Positions 7,650 through 14,291 of a DNA stretch of 38,587 nucleotides are shown one piece after another. The translations under genes were made by a program, and so were the position numbers. Under the pieces are notes generated by a model. That model made no database searches, had not been told where the DNA came from, and saw nothing but the letters and a program-made list of their open reading frames with translations. The first letter of the stretch is position 1, and each line of letters begins with the position of its first letter. Origin of the DNA: JAXDLW01 sp046262515 (lineage in GTDB: Bacteria > Chloroflexota > Dormibacteria > DASZGP01); NCBI GenBank assembly GCA_046262515.1, contig JBHEMP010000130.1, positions 1 to 38,587 of the forward strand, read 5' to 3'.

Positions 7650-9305
7650 ATGGCGACTAGGAAAACAGGTGCCGGGACGGGGCCGGCGCCCGAGAAGCCC
7701 AACGTTCCTGCGCAAGAATGGATCGCCCCTGAGGACGAGGGGCTGCCGGCGACGGCGCCGAAGGCCCGGCCCCGGCGTACCGTGGCGGCCGCCGTGAAAG
7801 CCGCGCCGAAACCGACTCCGGCCAGGGCCGCCGGGGCGAAGCCCGCCTCCGCCAGGCCCAAGCCCGCCTCCCCCAGGCCCACCGCTCCCAAGGCGATCCC
7901 CGCCCCGGTGGCTGCTCCCCAGGCTGCGACCGCACCGGAGGCGAGCCCCGCCAGAACAGCCTCCGCCAGGAAGACCGGCGCCGGCAACACCGCTGCCAGG
8001 GCGACCGCCCGGAAGCCCGCTGCACCGGAGCCGGCCCCTAAGCCTGCCCCGGAGCCCGTCGCAGCCGCACCCAAAGCCGCCGTCCGCAAACGGGCTGCTG
8101 TCACGCCCGGGTCTGCCGCGCCCAACGCGGCTGCAAAGGCGATCACGGCCGGGTCGAAAGCGGGCTCCAAAGCACGGCCGAAAGCGCGGGGACGCGTCGG
8201 CGACACGCCTGCCCTCCCAGGCTCGGAGGCGGTCACCCCGCTGCCCAAGCCAAAAGCGGCCGTCCGCACTCGTCGGCCGGGCGGATCCGCCAACAGCGGT
8301 ACCGCGGCGTCAGCGGCCTCGGCGGCGGCGATGGAGGCGCTGCCCTCAGGCGTTCCCCCTCGACCGGCAACAGCTGAAAGCGATGCCACTCCGTCCTTCC
8401 CCGCGCTCGCGGGCAGCACGGCCGACAGGCTGGTCGCCTCCGCCGGGCCGGAACCCGATGCCCCGCCCCTCCGACCTGCGCGCCCACGCTGGCTCTCCAC
8501 CCTGGCACTCGTCGCCGTCGTGGCGCTGGTCCTGGGCGGCCTGGCGCTCATCGGCGGCGCCCTCTTCGGGTCGATTCGAGGAGGCCAGTTGCCCGGCAGC
8601 CCCGAGCTGCCGGCGTGGCAGATCGTCGGCGGAATCGTCGTGCTGGCCCTGGTCTTGGTTGGCGCGCGGGTTTACCGGCGAGGCGGCGCCGAAGGTGCTC
8701 AGGGCAAGCGCGGGAAAGGTTGGCGTCGCCTCATCGATAGCCGGATCATCGGAAGCGTCGTCGGTGCCCTCTTCCTGCTGGCGGCTGTGCTGATGTACAA
8801 CACGCCCGGCTATACGCCCGATATACGGGCGCTCCCCGGTGAGGTCAGCGGGCTGCTCCAGCAGGCCGTCGCCAGCAAAGAACAGGGCTATCCGCGCATC
8901 CGCATTTCGCGAGTCCATGTTGACCTTCTGCTGGTCAAGGGCGACGGCAAGACACCACCGGTCAAGTACGAAGCCTTCACCTACCCGAACGCCGACCATC
9001 TCCTCGCCGAACAGGGCACACCCGGCAACACCTACGTCTACGCGCACGCGCGGACGGGCATGTTCTGGGAGTTGCACGACCTGAATATCGGCGACACGAT
9101 CGAGGTGGATTACGGCGGCGGCAAGGTGGTCAAGTTCGCGGTCACCGAGCTGCACAGGAGCGTGAGCTGGAAGGACTTCAGCTGGCTGCAGCCGACCGGC
9201 GACGATCGCCTCACCCTGCAGACGTGCAATGGCTGGCGCGACGAGGATCCACGCTTCATCGTGGTAGCCAAGAAGAAGCCCGACACCAAGAGCGCCCTCC
9301 GGTAG
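7650..9305 (+). CDS. Sortase with long Ala/Pro/Lys-rich N-terminal region and three membrane segments
   Basis: A 551-residue membrane transpeptidase-like protein. The C-terminal domain (about 405-540) is a sortase with His466 (YAHAR), Cys526 (TLQTCN) and Arg535 (DPRFIV), the complete catalytic set. Class D/E/F-type sortases look similar; I cannot assign the class. Before it are three hydrophobic stretches: about 285-313 (LALVAVVALVLGGLALIGG), about 327-345 (IVGGIVVLALVLVGA) and about 370-390 (GSVVGALFLLAAVLM). Residues 1 to about 270 are low-complexity Ala/Pro/Lys/Arg, probably disordered and cytoplasmic. Sortases usually have one anchor and 200-300 residues, so this architecture is unusual. 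No LPxTG-type substrate is encoded nearby. The next gene, Sir2, starts directly at its stop or overlaps it. Confidence 0.9.
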   Translation: MATRKTGAGTGPAPEKPNVPAQEWIAPEDEGLPATAPKARPRRTVAAAVKAAPKPTPARAAGAKPASARPKPASPRPTAPKAIPAPVAAPQAATAPEASPARTASARKTGAGNTAARATARKPAAPEPAPKPAPEPVAAAPKAAVRKRAAVTPGSAAPNAAAKAITAGSKAGSKARPKARGRVGDTPALPGSEAVTPLPKPKAAVRTRRPGGSANSGTAASAASAAAMEALPSGVPPRPATAESDATPSFPALAGSTADRLVASAGPEPDAPPLRPARPRWLSTLALVAVVALVLGGLALIGGALFGSIRGGQLPGSPELPAWQIVGGIVVLALVLVGARVYRRGGAEGAQGKRGKGWRRLIDSRIIGSVVGALFLLAAVLMYNTPGYTPDIRALPGEVSGLLQQAVASKEQGYPRIRISRVHVDLLLVKGDGKTPPVKYEAFTYPNADHLLAEQGTPGNTYVYAHARTGMFWELHDLNIGDTIEVDYGGGKVVKFAVTELHRSVSWKDFSWLQPTGDDRLTLQTCNGWRDEDPRFIVVAKKKPDTKSALR

Positions 9306-9313
9306 CGGTCTCC

Positions 9314-10069
9314 TTGCGCCAGGCAGCGTCCCCCGGGGACGTGGCGACCTGGCTCCGGGACGCACGCCACGTGGTCGTCCTCACCGGGGCTGGGGTCTCA
9401 ACCGACTCGGGCATCCCCGACTTCCGCGGCCCGAACGGGGTATGGACCCGGGACCCCGCGGCGGAGAAACTCTCCACCCTGAGCCACTACATGGGAGACC
9501 CGCAGATCCGGGTCTCCGCCTGGAAGCATCGCCTCCAGCACCCGGCGTGGGGCGCCAAACCCAACCCGGGGCACCTCGCGCTTGCCGAACTGGAGCGACG
9601 CGGCCGCCTCCACCTCCTGGTGACCCAGAACATCGACGGCCTGCACCTGGACGCGGGAAACACCCGCGAGCGGACGATCGAGATCCACGGGACGATGCGC
9701 GAGGTGGTCTGCATGGCCTGCGGGGACCGCGGGCCGATGGGCCCAGCATTGGACCGGGTCCGCTTCGGCGAAGCTGACCCGCCCTGCCTTCAGTGCGGGG
9801 GAATCCTCAAGTCCGCCACCATCTCCTTCGGGCAGACGCTGGTGGCGGCCGACCTCACCCGGGCCCAGCGCGAGGCCGCGCGAAGCGACCTTTTCCTGGC
9901 CGTCGGCAGTTCGCTGGGGGTCTACCCCGCCGCGGCGCTGCCGGGGCTGGCGCTGCAGAACGGCGCGCGCCTGGTCATCGTGAACGCCCAGCCAACACCC
10001 TACGACGGCGCGGCGGCGGCGGTGCTGTCGGGGCCCATATCCGAGGTCCTGCCGGCGCTGGTTGATTGA
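9314..10069 (+). CDS. Sir2-family NAD-dependent protein deacylase
   Basis: Sirtuin that removes acyl groups from lysine using NAD. From the TTG at 9314 it has 251 residues. The NAD-binding motif GAGVSTDSGIPDFRG is at 25-39, TQNIDGLH at about 104-111, catalytic His125 (IEIHGT), and a structural zinc site uses Cys133, Cys136, Cys158 and Cys161. All are intact. The start is uncertain: the frame is open back to an ATG at 9224 inside the sortase gene, and a GTG at 9341 would begin just before the Rossmann core. I prefer 9314 because it follows the sortase stop at 9305 and gives a family-like N-terminus. The close spacing suggests co-transcription with the sortase. Confidence 0.92.
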   Translation: MRQAASPGDVATWLRDARHVVVLTGAGVSTDSGIPDFRGPNGVWTRDPAAEKLSTLSHYMGDPQIRVSAWKHRLQHPAWGAKPNPGHLALAELERRGRLHLLVTQNIDGLHLDAGNTRERTIEIHGTMREVVCMACGDRGPMGPALDRVRFGEADPPCLQCGGILKSATISFGQTLVAADLTRAQREAARSDLFLAVGSSLGVYPAAALPGLALQNGARLVIVNAQPTPYDGAAAAVLSGPISEVLPALVD

Positions 10070-10139
10070 GTGGCCCCGGGACCGAGCCGGGTAGCCCTTG
10101 CCGGGAGGGGGATGGTCTGCCAAACTCGGGGCGCCCTCT

Positions 10140-11078
10140 ATGCATCACAACGCTCCAGCTGAGGCACGGCGCCGGGACGCGCTGAACCTTTTCAGCTTTC
10201 TCACTGTCGTCTCGATGTGCCTGGCACTGGCGATCTTCGCCGGTCTGCGCCTGACCCACACCAGGCCGGCGGCCGTTGCTTCCCGGCTTGAGGGCCGCGT
10301 CGTTTTACCCGCCAGCGCCGCCGGCGGCGCCCGCACCCCCCTCGGGCCGCCATCCGAGGCCGCCCAGGAGCTGGTCAGGCCGGCCCCGGTGGAACTCCCG
10401 GGGGTGGTCAGTCACGGCGACCGCGGCCGGCACGCGGTGGCCATCACCTTCGACTCGAACATGACCACCGCGATGGTGGACGAGCTGAAGTCAGGCAAGG
10501 TCAAGCGCTTCGTCAACGACGCGGTCATCGCCGAGCTGCGCGACATGCATGTTCCCGCCACTTTCTTCCTGTCAGGGATCTGGATGGAGCAGTACCCGGC
10601 GGTGGCGCGCGACATCGCTGCCGACCCCCTGTTCGAGGTCGGTAGCCATAGTTACGCGCACGAGGCATTCACGTCCCACTGTTTCACCCTCGCATCGCTG
10701 GACCTGGACCGAGCGGCCGATGACCTCGATCGCAACGAGACGCTGCTGGAAGGAATCGCCGACCACCCGACCAAATTTTTCCGCTTCCCGGGAGGCTGTT
10801 ACGACGCGGCCTCCCTGAGCGCGATCAGGCCGGCCGGCGTGCAGGTGATCCAGTACGACCTGCCATCCGGCGATGCCTTCGCGACGGATCCCGCGCCGGT
10901 GGTTGCCCAGACCCTGGCCAACGTGCGCAACGGGTCGATCATCGTCATGCATGTGACGGGCGGAAACACCGCGCCGGTGACGGACCGGGCCCTCCCCGGC
11001 ATTGTCAACGGGCTCCGCGCCAGGGGGTTCAAGCTTCTCCGGCTGACCGATCTCCTGCGGGCCGGCGGAGCAGGCTAA
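10140..11078 (+). CDS. Membrane-anchored NodB-type polysaccharide deacetylase with atypical motif 1
   Basis: A 312-residue protein with one N-terminal membrane segment (about 17-37), then an Ala/Pro-rich stalk and a carbohydrate esterase 4 (NodB) domain from about 98 facing outside. Motif 2 is HSYAH (His170, His174), motif 3 RFPGGCYD, and IIVMH closes the domain. Motif 1, normally TFDDG, reads TFDSNMT: the catalytic-base Asp105 is present but the metal-binding second Asp is Ser106. An insertion of about 15 residues follows. This looks like a distinct subfamily whose activity cannot be assumed. The ATG at 10140 has a weak GGGG upstream; an in-frame TTG at 10098 would add 14 residues. The gene follows sir2 by 70 bases and ends 13 bases before a convergent gene. 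Confidence 0.85.
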   Translation: MHHNAPAEARRRDALNLFSFLTVVSMCLALAIFAGLRLTHTRPAAVASRLEGRVVLPASAAGGARTPLGPPSEAAQELVRPAPVELPGVVSHGDRGRHAVAITFDSNMTTAMVDELKSGKVKRFVNDAVIAELRDMHVPATFFLSGIWMEQYPAVARDIAADPLFEVGSHSYAHEAFTSHCFTLASLDLDRAADDLDRNETLLEGIADHPTKFFRFPGGCYDAASLSAIRPAGVQVIQYDLPSGDAFATDPAPVVAQTLANVRNGSIIVMHVTGGNTAPVTDRALPGIVNGLRARGFKLLRLTDLLRAGGAG

Positions 11079-11091
11079 GGGGACTTCGGGG

Positions 11092-11478
11092 TCAGTCGGG
11101 CGCGGGGTTGCGCGCGGCGATCGCCAGGGCCAGGGCCGCGACGCCAAGCACGCCGCCGCCGATCGTTCGCCAGCCGCCGACCCCCGCGAGTTGGTGGATG
11201 ACCGCCAGCCCAACGCCACCAAGGGCCGCGAGGGAGCCCAGTGCCAGGCTGGCCCGGACCAGCGCGGTCCGATCCTCGGCCGCGAACCGGCGACCGCTGA
11301 CGGCGAGGAGGAGGAGCCAGATGGCCAGTCCGCCCAGGGAACCCCCGGCGCGCCCACCGTTCTTCAGCGCGACCGAAGGGCTGGTGGCGATGAAGGCGCC
11401 GACGTCAACCGCGCCGAGCAGGGAAACCAGCACCAGGGCGCCGAGCAGGGGCCGACGGGAGGTCGCCTGGGAAGCCAT
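11092..11478 (-). CDS. Small four-helix membrane protein, unknown function
   Basis: A 128-residue protein not recognised as a named family. Four hydrophobic stretches are visible: about 11-31 (LGALVLVSLLGAVDVGAF), 46-60 (GLAIWLLLLAVSG), 75-95 and 105-122. It is probably an integral membrane protein with short loops. It lies 41 bases downstream of glnB on the same strand, but a TAGGAT box 5 bases before its ATG suggests a leaderless transcript of its own. The gap also carries copy A of the 29-base palindrome. It ends 13 bases from the convergent deacetylase gene. Confidence 0.75.
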   Translation of the reverse strand: MASQATSRRPLLGALVLVSLLGAVDVGAFIATSPSVALKNGGRAGGSLGGLAIWLLLLAVSGRRFAAEDRTALVRASLALGSLAALGGVGLAVIHQLAGVGGWRTIGGGVLGVAALALAIAARNPAPD

Positions 11479-11483
11479 GGGGA

Positions 11484-11489
11484 ATCCTA
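11484..11489 (-). promoter_or_regulatory. -10 box for a leaderless membrane-protein transcript
   Basis: TAGGAT on the minus strand, 5 bases before the ATG at 11478. Its first TA is also the last TA of palindrome copy A. No Shine-Dalgarno is present. Confidence 0.55.
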
Positions 11490-11516
11490 AGCTCGGATGG
11501 GTGGATCCCGGCTAAG
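11488..11516 (+). repeat. 29-base intergenic imperfect palindrome, copy A
   Basis: Begins TAAGCTCGGAT and ends GATCCCGGCTAAG, between glnB and the downstream membrane-protein gene. The arms AGCTCGGAT and ATCCCGGCT pair except at two positions. Copies B (25275-25303) and C (34248-34276) share TAAGCYYGGAT on the left and GATCCCGGCY on the right. It could be an operator, a terminator hairpin, or a REP-like element. Confidence 0.6.
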
Positions 11517-11519
11517 TGT

Positions 11520-11888
11520 TCAGTGCCCCCAGTGCTGCGGGTCGCGGTGCTCCACGATGGAATTACCGCGTTCCCCGGACCGGATGCGCACGGCGTCGTC
11601 CACGGTGAGGATGAAGATCTTGCCATCGCCCACCTCGCCGGTGCGGGCCGCACCACTGATCGCCTCCACCGCCCCTTCCACCCGGTCGTCGGGCATCACC
11701 GCCTCCACTTTGATCTTGCGTTGCAGCGAGATCCGCACCGGCGTGCCGCGGTACGTCTCGGTGTAGCCCCGCTGCGCCCCGCAACCCAGCACCTCGGTGA
11801 CGGTCAGACCGGAGATCCCGACGGCGTCGAGGGCGTCCTGCACCTGCTGCAGGCGATCCGGGCGAATCACCGCTTCGACCTTCTTCAT
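11520..11888 (-). CDS. glnB: PII nitrogen signal protein (GlnB/GlnK type) lacking Tyr51
   Basis: A 122-residue trimeric PII sensor that binds ATP/ADP and 2-oxoglutarate and normally controls the ammonium channel Amt. It aligns without gaps to E. coli GlnB (from memory) through the T-loop: GYTETYRG at 41-48, then TPVRISLQRK. Position 51, the Tyr that is uridylylated or adenylylated in many bacteria, is Val. Tyr46 is present. The B-loop TGEVGDGKIF at about 83-92 and the C-loop RIRSGERG are intact. The start ATG overlaps the last bases of amt by 4 (ATGA), so the two are translationally coupled. Regulation is probably by ligand binding alone, since the modification residue is missing. Confidence 0.95.
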   Translation of the reverse strand: MKKVEAVIRPDRLQQVQDALDAVGISGLTVTEVLGCGAQRGYTETYRGTPVRISLQRKIKVEAVMPDDRVEGAVEAISGAARTGEVGDGKIFILTVDDAVRIRSGERGNSIVEHRDPQHWGH

Positions 11889-13321
11889 CGCTGCTCCTCC
11901 TTCAGTGCCGGGGTCCCCGCGGCCCGCTCGACGGCGAGGCGCCGTTCGCGCTCGGCCAGGATGTCGGGGTGGATGTACGCCCCACCGGGAACCGGCATGA
12001 ACTGTTCAGGGTACCCCCACATGCCGTGCTCGCTTATGTCCAACCCATCGATCTCGTGTCGCTCGCTGACCCTCAACCCGACGGTGCGCTTGATCAGGAA
12101 GAAAAGGCCATACGAGAGGGCGAAGACGGTCACGAAGCAGACCACGACAGTCAGCGCCTGGGCGCCCAACTGCTGCAGCGAGCCGGTGTAGAAGAGGCCG
12201 CCGTGCCCGGTGGCATTGAACTTGGCCAGCGCGGGGTCGGTGAAGAGGCCGCAGGACAGCGTGCCCCAGATCCCGGCCAGCCCATGCGCTGAAAGCGCGC
12301 CCACGGGATCGTCGAGGCGGCGGTCGATCCAGATGACGCTGTACACAACGATCACCCCGGCGACCGCGCCGATGATCACGGCGGCCCAGGGCTGGACATA
12401 GCCGGAGGGCGCGGTGATCGCGACCAGGGCGGCAATGGCGCCGTTTCCGATCATGCCGACGTCGAGCGACCGCTGCACGCGATATATGGATGCCATGGCC
12501 GCCAGCGCGCCAGCCGCAGCGGCCAGGTTGGTGGTGATGACGACGTCCGGGAAGTGAAGGTTGGTGGCATTCAGCGTGGAGCCGGGGTTGAACCCGAACC
12601 AGCCGAACCACAGGATCAGGACGCCGAGTTGCGCCAGGGGCATGTTGTGTCCCGGGATGGCGTTGGGGCGGCCGTCGCGACCGTATTTGCCGATGCGCGG
12701 TCCCAGCAGCAGCAACCCCGCCAGGCCCGCCGCCGCGCCGGTGAGATGCACCACCGTCGAGCCGGCGAAGTCCTGGGCGCCGAAGTTTGCCTGCAACCAT
12801 CCGCCGCCGAATAGCCAGTGGCTGATCAGCGGGTAGATGAACCCCGTGAAGGGGATGGCGAACAGGATGTAGACGATGAACTTGGTGCGCTCCAGCATGG
12901 TCCCCCAGACGATTGCCAGCGAGATCGCGCAGAAGACGAACTCGAAGAAGAACTTGGCCGACGCGGGGATGGCCGACGCCGCGTTGAGAGCGGGCAGGTC
13001 CATCTGCGAGCCGGGGTGGAAGAGCGGTGCGAACCCCGACGTGCCGATCAGGGCCCCGATCGGCCCGGACGCCGCACCGAAGGCTATGGCAAAGCCCACC
13101 AGCCAGTACATGATCGAAGAAATGCTGAGGTTGACGATGATCTTGGCCACGACCGTGCCCACGTTCTTCATGCGCGTGAAGCCGACTTCGAGCATGGCGA
13201 ACCCCGCCTGCATCAGCAGGACGAGGAGCGCGGCGACGACGACCCAGACGGTGTCCGAGGCAACCGCGGCCTGGCGCCCGATGTCGTCGGCGGCCAGGTG
13301 CGCTACGGCTGGGTCGAGCAA
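11885..13321 (-). CDS. amt: Ammonium transporter Amt
   Basis: A 478-residue inner-membrane ammonium channel with about eleven hydrophobic helices. Family features include the N-terminal FAMLEVGFTRMKNV, the pore segment HLTGAAAGLAGLLLLGPR with its conserved His, GWFGFNPGS in the middle, and SAHGLAGIWGT near 350. The C-terminal cytoplasmic tail (DGLDISEHGMWGYPEQF) matches the PII-binding region of actinobacterial-type Amt proteins. The start is TTG at 13321, fixed by a strong AGGAGGG site 6 bases upstream. It overlaps glnB by 4 bases, forming an amt-glnB operon. A TAGCAT box at 13370-13375 is a likely promoter, leaving a leader of about 40 bases. Confidence 0.96.
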   Translation of the reverse strand: MLDPAVAHLAADDIGRQAAVASDTVWVVVAALLVLLMQAGFAMLEVGFTRMKNVGTVVAKIIVNLSISSIMYWLVGFAIAFGAASGPIGALIGTSGFAPLFHPGSQMDLPALNAASAIPASAKFFFEFVFCAISLAIVWGTMLERTKFIVYILFAIPFTGFIYPLISHWLFGGGWLQANFGAQDFAGSTVVHLTGAAAGLAGLLLLGPRIGKYGRDGRPNAIPGHNMPLAQLGVLILWFGWFGFNPGSTLNATNLHFPDVVITTNLAAAAGALAAMASIYRVQRSLDVGMIGNGAIAALVAITAPSGYVQPWAAVIIGAVAGVIVVYSVIWIDRRLDDPVGALSAHGLAGIWGTLSCGLFTDPALAKFNATGHGGLFYTGSLQQLGAQALTVVVCFVTVFALSYGLFFLIKRTVGLRVSERHEIDGLDISEHGMWGYPEQFMPVPGGAYIHPDILAERERRLAVERAAGTPALKEEQR

Positions 13322-13327
13322 GTGATT

Positions 13328-13334
13328 CCCTCCT
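13328..13334 (-). promoter_or_regulatory. Ribosome binding site that fixes the amt TTG start
   Basis: AGGAGGG on the minus strand, 6 bases before the TTG at 13321. One of the strongest Shine-Dalgarno sites in the window. Confidence 0.8.
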
Positions 13335-13339
13335 GCGCG

Positions 13340-13360
13340 GGGGCGCGGCCCCGGTTTTTT
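13340..13360 (+). terminator. Hairpin with T6 tract on the strand antisense to the amt leader
   Basis: On the plus strand GGGGC-GCG-GCCCC is followed by GG and TTTTTT, the layout of an intrinsic terminator. No plus-strand gene ends here, since both neighbours are minus-strand. It could stop antisense transcription coming out of the crotonase gene. In the minus-strand amt leader the same hairpin would follow an A6 run. Confidence 0.4.
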
Positions 13361-13369
13361 CCCGTCCAG

Positions 13370-13375
13370 ATGCTA
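13370..13375 (-). promoter_or_regulatory. Likely -10 box of the amt-glnB operon
   Basis: TAGCAT on the minus strand in the gap between the crotonase stop and amt. Transcription starting a few bases on would leave a leader of about 40 bases holding the AGGAGGG site. Confidence 0.45.
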
Positions 13376-13393
13376 CCGACGTGCGGGGTGGTC

Positions 13394-14161
13394 CTAGCGC
13401 GGTCCCCCGTGCCGGCCCTCGCCGGCGCTGAACGCGGAGGCACCCTCCTCGGTCTCTCCTGACGAGATGGTGTCCAGGCCATGACGCAACTCGTTTGCCA
13501 GGGCTTGGGCCTCGGTCATGCCCCATTGTTCAAGGACTGAGGCCCGGTCATTGCGGAGGCACGCCTGGGGCAGGGCCGCCAGCTCCGCCGACAGGACCAA
13601 CGCCCGCGCCAGGGCTTGCCCCGGCGGCGCCAGGCGGTTGACGAGGCCGAAGCTGTAGGCCTCGGGCGCGCCGACGCCGCGCCCCGTCAGGATCATGTCC
13701 ATGGCTCGGCTCTGGCCGACCAGGCGCGGCAGGCGGACGGTGCCAAGGTCGATGAGCGGTACGCCAAAGCGGCGACAGTACACGCCCAAAACCGCGTCCT
13801 CCGCGGCGACTCGCAGGTCGCACCACAGCGCCAGTTCGAGTCCCCCCGCCACCGCGTAACCCTCTATGGCGGCGACGACCGGCTTGGAGAGGACCATGCG
13901 TGACGGCCCCATCGGGCCGTCGCCATCAGCGCTGAGGTCCCGGCGGTCGCCCCCCGCCAGCGCCCGCAGGTCCGCGCCGGCGCAGAAGTGGCCCCCGGCG
14001 CCGGTCAGGATGGCGACGCTTGCGCGCCCGTCTGAGTCAAAAGCACGAAACGCGTCCGCCAGCTTCGTCGCCGTCTCCCCGTCGACCGCGTTACGACGCT
14101 CGGGTCGGTTGATGGTGACCACCCACACGGCCCCCCGCTCCTCGATGACCACGCTGCTCAC
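13394..14161 (-). CDS. Enoyl-CoA hydratase/isomerase-family (crotonase) protein
   Basis: A 255-residue crotonase-fold protein acting on acyl-CoA thioesters. The oxyanion-hole segments are HFCAGADLRAL (about 58-68) and YAVAGGLELALWCD (about 102-115). Compared with rat enoyl-CoA hydratase (from memory), the first catalytic Glu is kept (Glu109, GGLEL). The second, normally in GQPE, is Leu136 (FGVPLIDLG). The GAGGT loop is shortened to LGTVRLPRL. Classical hydration is therefore doubtful; isomerase, lyase or thioesterase-type chemistry is possible. The start is GTG at 14161 without a good ribosome site. It is divergent from lon, with about 130 bases between. Confidence 0.9.
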   Translation of the reverse strand: MSSVVIEERGAVWVVTINRPERRNAVDGETATKLADAFRAFDSDGRASVAILTGAGGHFCAGADLRALAGGDRRDLSADGDGPMGPSRMVLSKPVVAAIEGYAVAGGLELALWCDLRVAAEDAVLGVYCRRFGVPLIDLGTVRLPRLVGQSRAMDMILTGRGVGAPEAYSFGLVNRLAPPGQALARALVLSAELAALPQACLRNDRASVLEQWGMTEAQALANELRHGLDTISSGETEEGASAFSAGEGRHGGPR

Positions 14162-14291
14162 CGGGGCATATTGTCGCCGTCATGACGGTTGGTGTGTAGC
14201 GAAGGCCCGGTTTGGGCATAACCTGTCAACGACCGGCAGGCGGCCCACGCCAAACAGGCCAGGGCCAACCCCGAAGATAGAAGGAATTGTG

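Noticed and set aside
7616..8551. 311-residue Ala/Gly-rich minus-strand frame opposite the sortase head
   Set aside because: Low-complexity shadow of the Ala/Pro-rich sortase N-terminus.
12006..13526. 506-residue minus-strand frame overlapping amt
   Set aside because: Arg/Gly/His-rich shadow of amt in another frame; amt has full family motifs and a strong ribosome site.
13866..14291. 142-codon upstream extension of lon
   Set aside because: Overlaps the divergent crotonase, is Arg/Ser/Pro-rich, and the ATG at 14292 has an AAGGA site and a normal Lon N-terminus.
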